Shown piece by piece: positions 41,970 through 53,639 of a DNA stretch of 64,000 nucleotides (position 1 is the stretch's first letter; each line of letters opens with the position of its first letter). The DNA is from Chamaea fasciata. Its lineage: Eukaryota > Chordata > Aves > Passeriformes > Sylviidae. The DNA is taken from NCBI GenBank assembly GCA_029207755.1, contig JARCOQ010000008.1, positions 24,665,021-24,729,020 of the forward strand, given 5' to 3'. The notes under the pieces are model-generated. The model searched no databases. It was not told where the DNA came from and worked only from the letters and a program-made list of their open reading frames with translations. Position numbers and translations under genes: made by a program.

Positions 41970-42300
41970 CTATCACAGACTTTTAGAATTTTATTGCTGG
42001 GAAGGACCTCTGGAAGTCTCTGCTCCAACCCCAACTCAAAGCAAAGCCAACCAGATCTACTTGGCCTGAAGATGTCCAATGAACACTTAACCCACCGCTG
42101 AAGTTTCAGTCATCACTTCTTGTCAGGTCTGCAATGAAAACAGGGAACTGATGAGGCCATTTCACCTGACAGCAAAATATTTTGTGTATTTAAAAACAAA
42201 TGTTTTCCAAAAGGCTTTCCTTCTTCAGATCCTTTAGCCTTTCCTCATAGGTGATGTTTTTGAGACTGATGATCTTTTCTGCCTATTTCCCACAGACAGT
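41970..42300 (-). mobile_element. Degenerate CR1-type LINE 3' fragment, antisense
   Basis: The plus strand from 41972 reads like the reverse complement of a CR1 3' end (tatcacagacttttagaatt, then gaaggacctctggaag and ctccaacccc). From about 42225 it reads like the more 5' antisense CR1 words (cctttagcctttcctcatag, gatgatcttt). The order fits one old insertion on the minus strand with a poorly recognisable middle. Confidence 0.5.
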
Positions 42301-43200
42301 TGCCAGCCTCCAGCCACACAGATCCTGGAGCTGCCAACCTCATGAAGACTACTGTGACTCTAGATGGGAAGACTCAGATGCCTCCATGGCTTTCTCCATG
42401 GAGAGGAGAAAACAGAAGGCTGGCAAAGCAGAAACAGCTCATCAGATGCTCTGAACACCAGCCTTCCCTTGGCACACATCTCCTCACATCTCTGACAACC
42501 TCAAGCATGAAGATGTAAGAAAACTCCAAGTACTCAATTCAGCAGTTGTACTTCTTGCTGTACCCCAGCTCTTCCCCAGGGCTAATAGCATAAAGAGTGG
42601 AAAACCTAACTCACGAGACAATACTGTTACTGTTATCTAACTAGACCATGCTAAAAAACTCTCCACCCAGAGGAAAGCCCTTCTGTGTCATGAACAGGCC
42701 AAACACAGTCCAACTGCTGACCAGAACACTGGGAGGAGAGACTCCTGGCAAGATGTGTTCTTCAGGATCCAGAAAAACTAGGACGAGGTTTCCCTTGGCT
42801 GTAAGCCCACTCTTGGGTATCCCCTGCTCTGCAAATTCCTTCGTGGCATCATCCCCATCCTCTTCCCAGTCCTGTCCTGAGAGGTCTGCTTCACCATCCC
42901 TTCTTGCCTGTTCCTATCCCTCAGAGCATTTGTTACTTTCCCAATCATGAGAAAAACCCTCACTCGACTTCTCTTCAACCTGCCCTAGTCCTGTGTACCC
43001 CCCACATCCTCCCCCTCCCCAAACACATGCATTTTAGAACCAAGGAATTCCTCTCAAACAGGAGGTGCTTGAGGACAACAGGACTTTGAAAAGAAAGGGC
43101 CTTGCCATGTTAACTAGAGGTGCCTGCCAGCCAACAGCCCAGCCCCGAACACACAGGAATTTTGACCTCACATAGTGAAATTTCCTAGAACTTTAAACCT

Positions 43201-43237
<37 letters not shown>
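43201..43237. repeat. (TTG)12 microsatellite
   Basis: A perfect TTG trinucleotide array of 37 bases lies at the edge of a stretch that looks like regulatory DNA (43285-43725). Confidence 0.97.
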
Positions 43238-43284
43238 CATCCTCTCTCTGGCTCTCTCTTGCTTTTCAATTTTCCACTTGGCAA

Positions 43285-43725
43285 CTGTGTTGAAATGATG
43301 CAAGGGAGCAGCCGCCGCTTAACTGCAAATTATTAATTAGCTGCCAAGGAGTCTGTGCATAACTGCACGCAGGGCAAGGGGGGCTCTGTCCTACATTACA
43401 AAATCAACCAACTGCCTTGGCATTGCTTTTCTGCCCAGAGATATAATTTAGTGGCGAGTCTCCATTTGTTCCAGAGCTGATTCCTAAAAGAGAAGGCACT
43501 TGCACGGTCCGCTGATGGGGAGAGGGGGAGGATAAAACCAAAACAACACCCCGCCCTTGGTGACCAAGAACTGATCCTTTAGCTGTTGAAACTCTTTCCG
43601 AAGAGCTTCAGTTGCTGTTAGAACAAATGCTAATTGTTCTCAGCTAGGGGCTGGCTATATATAGCCTGAACAGGCCATTCTGCTGTGAAATATCAATCTG
43701 ATAAAACTGGGAAATCTTCAGGTGC
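43285..43725. promoter_or_regulatory. Candidate conserved non-coding element (enhancer-like)
   Basis: This stretch has no repeat signature and no long open frame. It is dense with developmental transcription-factor-like words, such as aaattattaattagctgcc at about 43327, gctaattgttctcagc at about 43628 and a tatatatagcc block at about 43656. Calling it conserved is inference from texture and needs an alignment. Confidence 0.3.
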
Positions 43726-43959
43726 TCAGGGCTACTCAGGTCTCTAAGTTTTCCTAAGACTTATTGTCACCCCAGCAGGAGCAGACACCCCTCTGCTGAG
43801 ACAGCATGTCTGGCCACATGTGCCCTCCTGAACCGCTGCAACACAGCTGAGAGTAGGTTTGCACAAGCCATGGCTGAAGGCACCGAGACTTTCGGTGCTG
43901 CACGCACACTTTGCCCTAGACACGTCTCTGCTCACAGGACCTCATAGTTTAAATACCCA

Positions 43960-44120
43960 AGACCAACAAATATCCCAGGGGGGATCTGTTCCAGTGGGTA
44001 ATTGCCCTTATTGTTAAAAATTAACAACAAAACAATAATCGTAGACAGCTGGGCCTTTCGTGACTTTTATAGCAACATTCCCACAGCTCCACAGGAGACA
44101 TTGTTTGGGATTCACAAATA
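43960..44120 (+). repeat. Copy A of a ~160-bp direct duplication
   Basis: It shares the ordered blocks agacca.caaatatcc, ttaaaaattaa, ttttatagcaacattcccac, gacattgttt and ttcacaaa with 45008-45166. Overall similarity is roughly three quarters by eye, and the copies are about 1047 bp apart. Confidence 0.8.
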
Positions 44121-45007
44121 AATTTTCACCCCAAATCAGGATAAATCTTTAGTCGACTATTTCAAAGACCTTCCCAAGAGGGAATGGTCACTTCCCACGT
44201 GGCTCAGCATGGTATATCTTTCTGGCATGAACATCTCTGGCAGCAAGGCTGGGGGCTTCAATGCTTTTAGGAACCAAGCTCCAGACAATTCTTGTATCCC
44301 CAGAGCTGCTGCATCCCTCATTTTCTTTGTGTTTTAACTCACACCATTTCCTGGCCTCAACACTGACAGAGACCTTTGAGCCTTTGGTCACCCCCACCTT
44401 CCAAAAGATCGTTTGGGAGCAGATGGCCCAAGGCAAAGGGAGGCTCAAGGGGAAGTGTAAGAATACAAAAAACTGCAGCCAGTTCATGTTAAAGGAGGCA
44501 GGCAGGGGTAACCAGGAGATGGACTTAAACTGAGTAGAGAAACAACCCCAGCTCCTGCAAGCCAAGCTGACACCTAGGAGAAGACTGAGGGAAAGGGTGG
44601 AGGGAGATTGGTCAACTGCCATGATGTGCATTCTACAAAGCCAAAAAAGCATCCTTAGCTCAGAATGCTCCAAGTGCCAAACCTGAAGTGGTCTTGAGAC
44701 TGTTATTTGAAAGCAGACCTCAGCTGCACCCTGAGTGCCTCAGGCTTGGGTGTCTCCTTCTTCTGAGACTCATAACAATTTGTATTTCTTTATACCAAGA
44801 AGTGATAACCAAGACTGAGGGTGTGGGCTTGCAAAAGCAAGCAAAGCCTCCTGCAGCTCCTCAAGATGCTGTGGCTGGTGTCTGACACTCCACAGCCTGA
44901 CACAAAACCACAGCAGGGCGATGCAAACTATCACATGGACCCTGTCAGGATCAGCAGGAACAGCCAGTGCTCAATTCCTGCCCTGAGAATCAGAAACTTG
45001 GTAGTCC

Positions 45008-45166
45008 AGACCAAGAAATATCCCTGGGGAATCTGCTCCACTAATTAATCAACATCACACTTAAAAATTAATAACAAAATAATAATAGTAGGCAGCTGTG
45101 CTTTTCCTGCCTTTTATAGCAACATTCCCACGGCACAATGAGGGACATTGTTTTGGGTTCACAAAC
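45008..45166 (+). repeat. Copy B of the ~160-bp direct duplication
   Basis: Same orientation and block order as 43960-44120. The flanks do not obviously align, so either a short segment was duplicated locally or two copies of an undefined dispersed element are present. Confidence 0.8.
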
Positions 45167-45344
45167 AGCTTCTGGGATGTGTACACATCTTTATCTCTTT
45201 TTCCATGGCTTACCTCTTACCTGCTGGACCAGCCTGCAATAAATCTAACTGTCTGGCAGAAAAGTACATGGGTTTGCATGGCAAGGGGTGGCTTCTGTGA
45301 TAAGCTGCCAGAAGCTTCCCCTGTGTCCAACAGAGCCAATGTCA

Positions 45345-45580
45345 GCCCGCTCCGAGATGGACCCACTGCTGGCCAAGGCCATGGAGGAGGGAGAGAAAAT
45401 CAGGAGTGAAGTTGTGCCTGGGAAAGAAGTGAGGGGTGGGAAGAAGGTATTTTAAGAGTTTGGTTTCCATTTTCTCATTACCCCACATTGATTTGATTGG
45501 CAATAAATTAAAATAATTTCCCCAAGCTGAGTCAAGCAGCTTTGATGGGCACCTGGCAACCAGCCAGAGTTGAACCACCA
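45345..45580 (+). mobile_element. LTR/ERV-derived relic (avian ERVL-like 3' part)
   Basis: The block has the ordered words ttttctcattaccccac, attggcaataaattaaaata, tttccccaagctgagtc, gggcacctggcaaccagcc and ttgaaccaccacac. The same order (ctcattatcctac, ggtaataaattaaa, cccccaagtcggg, gcacctggcactcacc) occurs at 53990-54220, and I remember it from avian ERVL-type LTR ends. The AATAAA is a plausible LTR polyadenylation signal. It is a non-coding relic with no intact viral gene. Confidence 0.6.
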
Positions 45581-48500
45581 CACAGATACATGCAGCAAGC
45601 TTGTTCCTAGCTTGGATGAAGCTTAGCATTCCTTCATATTCTGGGATACGGAAAGAGTTGTTCAAACCAGGCTCATAGCAACCTTTTAGACGTCGCACTC
45701 AGAGTTATGTAAAATATTTTTCCTGCTTTGGTAGCTGGCAAACTTTGTTTTATAAGACAAATGGAATTTATTAATGCAAAATATTTATCAAGTCTTTTTA
45801 CTTTTTTCTCCAAGGGAGTAGAGAAGTTGACCAGGAGTCTTTCATCTTTGTTGGCTTCTGAATGTTAAAAATGCAGCTGATTTAGAGCAAATCCACAAGT
45901 CAGTGTGTCTCATTTCTATGCAACCCCTTTTTCTGCAAGTGATGCCAAGTTTTCCCTTAGATAAAGGTACCATCTTCCTGCTGTGATGGCAGGGAATGCT
46001 CCTGAAATATATTCTCAAAGGCTTGGGTGATCTCCATGCTCCAGGTGAACAGAGGTAACAGGCAGCATGCAGGAGTCTCTGTGCTCAGTTTGCCCCAAAA
46101 CAAGAAGATATTTCACGCCTTAAGGACCTCACAACATCAAGAAGGGTCCATGTAAGGTACAAACACACCAAAGAAGGGAAGCAGTGGGAAAGGGCAGGAC
46201 AGAACACTGACCAAACAAAGTAGCCTGATTACCATGTACAATCACTCTCTACCCTTTGAGAACAAAAAAAGTAACACAACCAGCAGCTCTACCACCATTT
46301 CTTCTACCTCAGACTCTCCAAGCAATGTGAAATGACTTTTCAGTGATTAAGGTATATGTTGTAAAACCATCACTGCTAAGCACTGGTGCAGTAATAATAG
46401 TCCAAACCAAAGCAATGGCCAGGCTGCTGATGGGCTCAGAAAACAAGTCTGTTTTTAGGGCTGTGAATCTTCCATATCTGTTTGATTGTTTACCATCTTC
46501 TATCTTTTCCTTAGACTGTTTTCATTCTTTGTTTTGACAGGTACCAGCACAGTCTTCACCTGAGGTCCCCAAGGAGCACCACAGCATACACAACATTTCT
46601 GTCAGAGGTGGACCTAATTTGTAGCAAGCATCTCTTGCTTGCTACAGGAACTTCCATTTCTTTGTTTCATATTCCTCATGCAAAAAGAAAAATACATCTT
46701 CAGCTGACTAAGGTTAAAAATTAATTGTTTAATGCCCAGATTATTTATTTGTTCCTCTTCTTCCCTTGTATGACTTGGTTCTAGTTTTCATTTAAGGATT
46801 TTTTTAACGTTCCCTTTACAGATTTGCCTTTTAATCTCAAATCTAATCCATCACAGTAACGACAGTTTCAAATGCAGCCACTTGAATGGAAACAGACATG
46901 ATTGATAGAGCCCAAGATCCTATCTTCAAGCAATCAACTTGGCCTCACAGCTGGGATATTACAGACAATCCTGCATTGCATCAGAACTTCTTCCTGCAAA
47001 GGTGAGGCCCAGTAGTAGGTGGCTACTTGGAAGAAGTATATTCAGTGTAAAAGGCAAGTGCCCTCTTGGTCCATCACTTAGCATCAAGGATATTTACTTG
47101 GAGGAATCAGGTTGTCTCTCCACACTTTCAGAGAGCTGAAGCTATTCCAGAATTGCCTGAAGGGGAGAGCGAAGCCGTGACTTGAAGGACATTTGACTCA
47201 GGGTGGGGAAGGACTGCAAAATAAAATGTTCCTCTTACAATAGGAGGTTTAATCAAAGAAATGGAGAAGGGTCACAGAGCAAATTCCTGAAACCAAATTT
47301 ATGAGTTATAAATAAATATTCCTCGGTGTGAACGGAGGTCCCTTCAAAAACACCACTGCTCATTCCAGGCTGCAGTGTGATGAACTCAGGCTCTCTGGCC
47401 TCACAACTCTATTCCTGTGCAGCACCTTCCCTGCATCCCACACTGAGCTCTTTCCATGAGGAGGAGGTAGGACGGAGCACAGGGAGGGGAATTCGACATC
47501 TCAGCCTGAACACAAAGGCTTGCTCCCAAGGTGCGTCCAGCAGATGACTGAAGGCCAGGAGAGCAAGTCAGAGGCAAAGCTCTCCAAATGCTCATGCAAA
47601 ATTGTCTCCAGTGAAACTCAAGGGAGGTGTGTAACCTCGAATTGATGAATGCCCAAGTCCTGAGATAAGGTTTCCTTTGGGGAGACATTCAGGGATGCTG
47701 CACTGGCTTCTCACTGCTTTCTTTGCTTTGTAAATTCCATATGCCAAAGCAGCGCTGCTCTTTGCCTGGGGCAGAGGGAGAGAAGCAGCCCAGCCTGAAG
47801 CTCTAATCTGTGGGTCCTGCCCGGCTGCAGGCACCACCTCCAGGGCTGCTTCTGCACCCGGATAAGCGCTGGGGAGGAAACAAAAGGGGAGCATGACAGC
47901 CTTATTCACTTGCTAATAGGCTTCTGGAAGAAAGACATCAAATTTACAATTACCATGCAAGGACACAGTCCAGCTTGCTAAGAACAGAGGAAAAGCAAGA
48001 ATGGCAAAGGACGAAAGGAAATGGATTAGGTTTTCCACAAGCACCCCAAAATCCACACTTCCTACTCAACAGGAGCCCCGAGAGGTTGAGCAGGGATGTG
48101 ACACCAAACTGTTGAACACGAAACAAGCACTTTTTTTTGGCTCTGGTTAGAAAAATCCTTTCTTGTAGAGCTGCCATAGTTCATGTGCTTAGAGCAACAG
48201 TGTACAAAAAGAAGGGTTGGGGTTTTTTGGGAAGGAAGGTGGAAAAAAAAAAGAGCACAAACCCTGCACTGGGAAAGCCACACCGATGAGCTTGTTAACA
48301 TTTGAAGAGACTGCTTGGCATGATTCCTTACACAGATTCCTGCCAAGAATTTGCAAGAGGAAAGTATATTTAGCAATCCAAGGCATGCCAAAGCCTTGAC
48401 AAGAGAAAAAAAAAAAAAAACCAACAACAAAAAAAACCTTTTTGAATATGTGGAATAGCAATTAGACATTTTCTAAGCAGCCATTTTCAAAATGCATCCA

Positions 48501-48924
48501 GGCATCTAATAAGGGCACCTGAGGCATATCCACAACTCTGCCACACTCCATGCCTCAAAAGACATCCGCTGAGATCAAATACTCAGAGGAAGGATGTGTT
48601 ACCGATGGCAACTGCCCACTTCCAGAGCACTGGGGCCAGTTTCAAGCAGGCACCTCAAGCCATTGGAAATACACAATCTCATGCCACTGCAAATCATTTT
48701 GTAGCATCCTTTAGGAACGATTTCTCCAAGGAAAGCTGGGAGCCCCACTGCATAGCTGGGTAGCAGAGAGATGTTTCCTCTCCACTTCATCCACAGGAGC
48801 TGGGCCAGCTCTGTAATGCAATTTTTCCCCAAGTGGAGCTGCTAAAAATCCAGGTGGGATGAGCAGCAGGTGGAAGCTAGGATAGTATGTAAAATCAGAC
48901 GGTGACTTGCAGCCTGTTGAAGTG

Positions 48925-49330
48925 GTGTGTCGCAACAGGACACGAAATAAAGATGCTTGACTCCAGTCAGAAGGCAGTAGTAATCAGAAGGCTTTATTTA
49001 AAATTCATTCAGCCCTTTTACAACATGCTGCACTAAGAAGACACGTTATTGGTCCATAGGGCTGACACCTCTCCCATTGGCTAAGTAACAGAAATAGCAA
49101 ACAACACCTGTTGTTATGGGAAAGGAATATTGTTTACACAAGGTTGTTTTGGGAAAAAGAAAAGCAATTCTCAGGCTCAGAAAATATCAGGTCCACAGTG
49201 ATGCTCACATCATTCCTTAAATCTGGTTGCTTCTTTTGTTGTCCAGTGTTCTGAGCTGCATGCAAAGCCAGCAATAAACTTCATCACTAAATCTCCTTTC
49301 CTTCTAGGGAGAGACCTAGAAGACAATCCC
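48925..49330 (-). mobile_element. Probable antisense solo-LTR relic
   Basis: From about 48925 (gtggtgtgtcgcaacaggac) to about 49330 the plus strand reads like an LTR in reverse. An inverted AATAAA (tttattt at about 48994) is followed by a moderately GC stretch with cccattggcta. No target-site duplication could be fixed by eye and no coding remains are visible. The family assignment is a visual guess. Confidence 0.4.
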
Positions 49331-50599
49331 AAGCAGGGTTAGTCTGCACCAGGAAGGTGATTCACCCGCATCAGTCACTCTTGTTTCTGAAGTGCCATTG
49401 AAATCTCCTTGGGATGCAGCATGGAGGAAGGGGCATGAGGGAACTTCGGAAGGCCATGAGCAACCCTTCGTTGTACTCAAGGAGGAAAGCGGCTGACCAT
49501 ACAGTAAGAGCAAAATATTTGATGGTCATGAAAGTTAGAAATCACACTGGAATATACTCCTTAAAACATGGTGTCCATTGCTTATAACTGCCAGGCTGTA
49601 TTAGAGTCAAATTCCTGAGACACCAAGCCAAAAGGGAGCACCTGCACACAGGCTGAATTCACACTACCTTTAAGTCAGGACATGCAGAAAGGGCAACCAG
49701 TGCCTGTGGCTGGGGTTTCTCATTCCTGTAAGCCCTTAACCCCTAAAAGTCTTTAATACATGGCATAACACCAGTGGTGCCCCCAAGGCTTAGCATTATG
49801 ATCCCCTACAGACCAAACAGGGTGTCGGTGACCAAGAGGGGACAGGAAGCACAAATAGGGTAAAGCCAAATCAGTTATGTTGTTTTGGAAAAAAAGAGAT
49901 ACCTAACAGAAATCAGAATGAGGAAAGCTGCCCCAAGCTTGTTTGGTTTTTTATTTCCAAGTTCCTTTGGGCTCCTGAAACACCTTTTGGTACCTGAAAT
50001 GCCACCACACAGCTACCATCCCCTTAGGTTATACCCTTGATCCTGAAAGAAAAATCCCATGGGACTGACAGATTGCTCTGAGAAAGAGGTCCCCTTCTCA
50101 CCTGCTCTTCAAAAGCAACAAAGATAAACCAACCTGCACAGCCACATCTACAGAACATTCAGGTAGATTTAAAGTCTGTTTCCATCAAACCCTTCTCCAG
50201 TTCCCAGAGCTGTTGTAATCCAGATGGGTCAGACATTGCCATAAGCTCATGCCCTCCAGGACACATTATCAGCTCTCTGCTTATCCATCTAAGACAACTC
50301 TGTCCAAGTTCCTGACTAAGGCTTAACAGCAAATATACTGAAAGCAGTAAGCAATACTGTTTAGAATTCCTGTTTTCACCCTAGATTCCCAGAGGAAACG
50401 ACAAATTTGGAGGATCACCTGGCCAACTCACATAGTTGTCAATACAAATTTCTCGTAGTATATACACAGAATTTGGCTGATCACTGACACAAATTCAGCT
50501 TTCCTAGAGGTGACAAATGACTACAAAATCCTCTTGTCCAGCCTGCCCATTCCGATTTCAACCTCCCGATGTCTTTTGTCACAAACTCTTGCTTCAATC

Positions 50600-50915
50600 G
50601 AAATGGACCTCCGTGGCCTGTTTCGGGGGGGAGCAGGAAGCGCAGAGCCGAGCGGCTGCAGCAGAGGCGCTGCCGGGGAGCCGCGGGGCTGCGGCAGCCC
50701 GCACACGGCGCGGCAGAGCGGCAGTGGCGCCCGCTGGCCGCCCGCAGCATTGCCGGCGCATCCCGCCTCCTCCCGCCCCCACTCCGCCAGGCAGGGCTGG
50801 CAGCCTCGAAGGTTCACCGACACAAAACGCCTCTGCCCAGGAGCACGCCGGGGTACCGCGGCACAAGAAGCCCAGGGGATCTGCGGCCACAGCCCATCCC
50901 ACAGAGATGCAGGTA
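50600..50915. promoter_or_regulatory. Orphan CpG island, possible promoter of an unannotated transcript
   Basis: About 300 bp of very CpG-rich sequence is set in ordinary intergenic DNA, about 28 kb from the IGFBP2 island and 6.5 kb from the RPL37A island. On the plus strand it ends at a good donor-like site, ATGCAG|GTAGGA at 50907-50916. The open frames inside have low-complexity composition and match no family I know, so a non-coding first exon is more likely than a protein. Confidence 0.45.
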
Positions 50916-51314
50916 GGACCGCACAATCCAGGTCAAAAAGATCGTCTCACATCCTTATCTTCTCTTTGTATTTCTACCCTGCCCTGCTTCCTCCCTTTGC
51001 AAATATAAACCCAAAGGGTAATTAATAACCTCCTCAACAGGAATAGAAGTCATCTCAGATAAGATACCTGTGCAGCCATCCTGGGATATCAACACAGTGA
51101 AACATATCCTCTGCACCTGTTAATGAATGGCTACTTCAGAGCAGTTGAGAAGGCTTCATCAGAAACCTGTACTTCAATTACGACCTCTGCATTAATGAAG
51201 AAAGCAGAGGTGTGCAGAGTCACGTCTCACCACATGGAAAATGTGACCCAAGAACACTGAACCAAGAATAAAAAGCAATATGCAGAACCACACTGTCCTG
51301 CCCATAAGAGGAAG

Positions 51315-51490
51315 CAGAGGGGCAGGGGCTGATCTCTCTGGTGATCTGGAATAGGACCCAAAGGAATGTTAATTAAGTCGTGTCAGGGGAGGTTTAAGCT
51401 GGGTATAAGGAAAAAGGTTCTTCAGCCAGAGAGTGGTTGGGCACTGCAACTGGCTTCCCAGGGAAGTGGTTACATCACCAAGCCAGCTGG
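51315..51490 (+). mobile_element. CR1-type LINE 3' fragment
   Basis: It reads through the typical CR1 order: ggggctgatctctctggtga, ggacccaaaggaatg, tcaggggaggtttaagctgg, gtataagg, ggttcttcagccagagag, ttgggcactgcaactggctt, cccagggaagtgg. It is a short, 5'-truncated, diverged copy without coding capacity. Confidence 0.85.
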
Positions 51491-51943
51491 GATATGAGGA
51501 TATGCAGGTTGGTACGCATGACCCCAGATACCTGAACACATGAATTGACTTTAGTAAGGGAAGTTTGAAGCACTTAATTAAAAAGAAAAAAGTTTGGAAA
51601 ACAAGTTCAGGGTCACTGCAGTTAAACCTGTGAGCCACAGACTTTTTGCAGCTTGGGAAAAAGTTCCTACTTAGGTCCAGCTTTGAACTAATCTTTTGAA
51701 GATATCAGGCTCATTAATGAATTATTGTTGCTGCAGCTTATCACTACCCAAATCCATGTAAAGCTTAATTTGGAGCAAGAACATGCCTCTGCTACTTCGT
51801 TACTATTTTTTCCTCCAGCAGGAAAATTTGTTTATAACTTTTGTTAATAACCAAAGTTATTAACAAGACTTTGGTTTTCTGACCTGTTAGGGATTGTTAG
51901 GGATGGGAGATGCAGCCACCAAAACCAAATTGAAACTCTCAAG

Positions 51944-52360
51944 TCAGGCCATAAAAGATGTTCCTGAATCTTGACAATTTAAATGGATTATTTGGAGGCC
52001 ATTATTAACTGAAATAGCAGCTTTTTCACCACGACTGAATGTCCAAAGGATTGGCTCAACATGAAAATTTGTTGTTGCAACTCTATGGATTAGGCGACTC
52101 AAACATCCAACACCAGAGCCTGCTAATAGACCAAGAGGGAATGAGCCACGGGGAGCAAAGCGTTGAGGTGGATTAACCCTGAGATCTGCACACAACAGAA
52201 CACCACAGGCTGTAGTACAGTTATCTGTGGGTGGTGCTGAAGAATCAGCCAGCAGCAGAGCATGAGTTGCTTTTACTATTCCAGTCAAGATGCTCTTTTT
52301 CTCTCCATCTTGCAGCACATGGCCCAGTCCCTTGAGGAAATGCGAAAAGGCAGAGATGCT
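51944..52360 (-). other. Uninterrupted minus-strand frame, about 135 codons, status unresolved
   Basis: After an in-frame stop near 52360 the minus strand stays open to 51944. It passes through FLKGLGHVLQDGEKKS, THALLLADSSAPPTDN and PLGLLAGSGVGCLSRLIH before ending at FMA-stop. The composition is balanced and looks more protein-like than most frames here, but I do not recognise a family. I see no paired acceptor and donor, and chance cannot be excluded. A fragment of a retrocopy or of an old mobile element are the alternatives. Confidence 0.2.
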
Positions 52361-53639
52361 TTATGTGTTCTCTCTTCCCCCCCTTACACCTGCCCATTCC
52401 CCCACTCATGGAGCTCTTTGCTGTTCCTTGAGGCACAGATGTGAAGGACATAACAAGACGAGCCAAGCTTCTTCAAGTTATTTAAGCTTTCCTCAGATTC
52501 ACCTCAGCGCATTCAAGCAACGTGTGCAATTAACTAGAAAGGAAAGTGGTTTTTAATGGTTTCACCAGTAACAAGAGCCACTCAACCTACTGGATAGCAC
52601 TACGAGTGTCTCCATGGTTACACCTATAAATACAGAACAGTGCACCGTGTTTGCAAGGTTTTAGCAGTGGGAGGGCTACAGGGGCAGCCTCTGTGAGAAG
52701 TCTCCCCTGGGTCTGAAAGAACCAGTGTCACCCCACTCGCCACGGACGAGCCCATTGGCAGTGATGGTAGTGTCTGGGGTAACAGATTTAAGGAGAAAAA
52801 ACCTCACAGAACAGCAGCTGAAGCCAGAGAGGGGAGCGAGAGTGTGTGAGAGGAACAGGTCTGCAGGTACCCAGGCCAGTGCAGCTGAAACTGAAACAGG
52901 AGATGCTCCAGGTGCCTGCCTTTGACACTGAAATTTAGGCCTTTTCAAAAGCAGCTGGTGGGGTGCACAACTTTAAACCTACTTTTGTTAAGCAACAAAC
53001 TGTTTTTGAGCCAGATGAGGGAGAAGGCCATCAAGAAGCAGATCCTTTGAGTTGGGGTAATGCTTTTCATCATGCAAATGTCCTCCCTCACAAAACTGGA
53101 TGAGATGTAAAACTCCTCCCCTTCCCCCCTCCCCTGGAAGACATTGGGATGCTCACATAGGCCTGACAGCATTCCTCCCTGGCTCAGCCACGCTGGCGTG
53201 GGGGAGCTGTCAATGTCTTAGAAGGGGTCGTAAACCAACAAAGAGCACCGTAGCACCACAGACACATTTTGGGCCTGGGATCGCACATGATCCACAATGT
53301 TACGTAACAGTGGAAACCCCACCCTCTTCAGGGAGGAACCTGGGCATTCCCACCACACCTAAAGACACTAACCTGGTGAGTTTATGTGTTTCAGGGGCTC
53401 CCCCGCCTCCCACAGATCAAGATTCTGACCATCACCTCGACTAAGGGATATCGAAATCACCCACAATCAAGTGTTATCACTGGATCCATGGGTGGTGGTA
53501 TTTCTCTTTTCCTTTTTTCCCTTTCCTACACTTTTTTCTCATGATTTGCTTATATATGTAGTATTTTTATACTTTAATGTTGTTGTTTCCATAGCTAACC
53601 AAAACAGCTACATACCTCCGTTCCACTGCAACCAAATTC

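Larger units (their letters stand above)
23000..43200. other. Intergenic DNA between IGFBP2 and RPL37A, left part: no gene recognised
   Basis: No open frame here matches a protein family I know, and none has a convincing exon structure. The longest, about 210 codons at 33808-34440 on the plus strand, has no domain signature. Parts look like candidate regulatory DNA, AT-rich with homeodomain-type TAATTA words, especially about 27480-27660 and 30655-30880. The 74-bp inverted repeat, the poly(G) run and a CR1 relic in this part have separate entries. Confidence 0.6.

Noticed and set aside
44188..44673. Minus-strand frame of 161 codons between the two copies of the direct duplication
   Set aside because: No family resemblance and no splice sites; probably chance.
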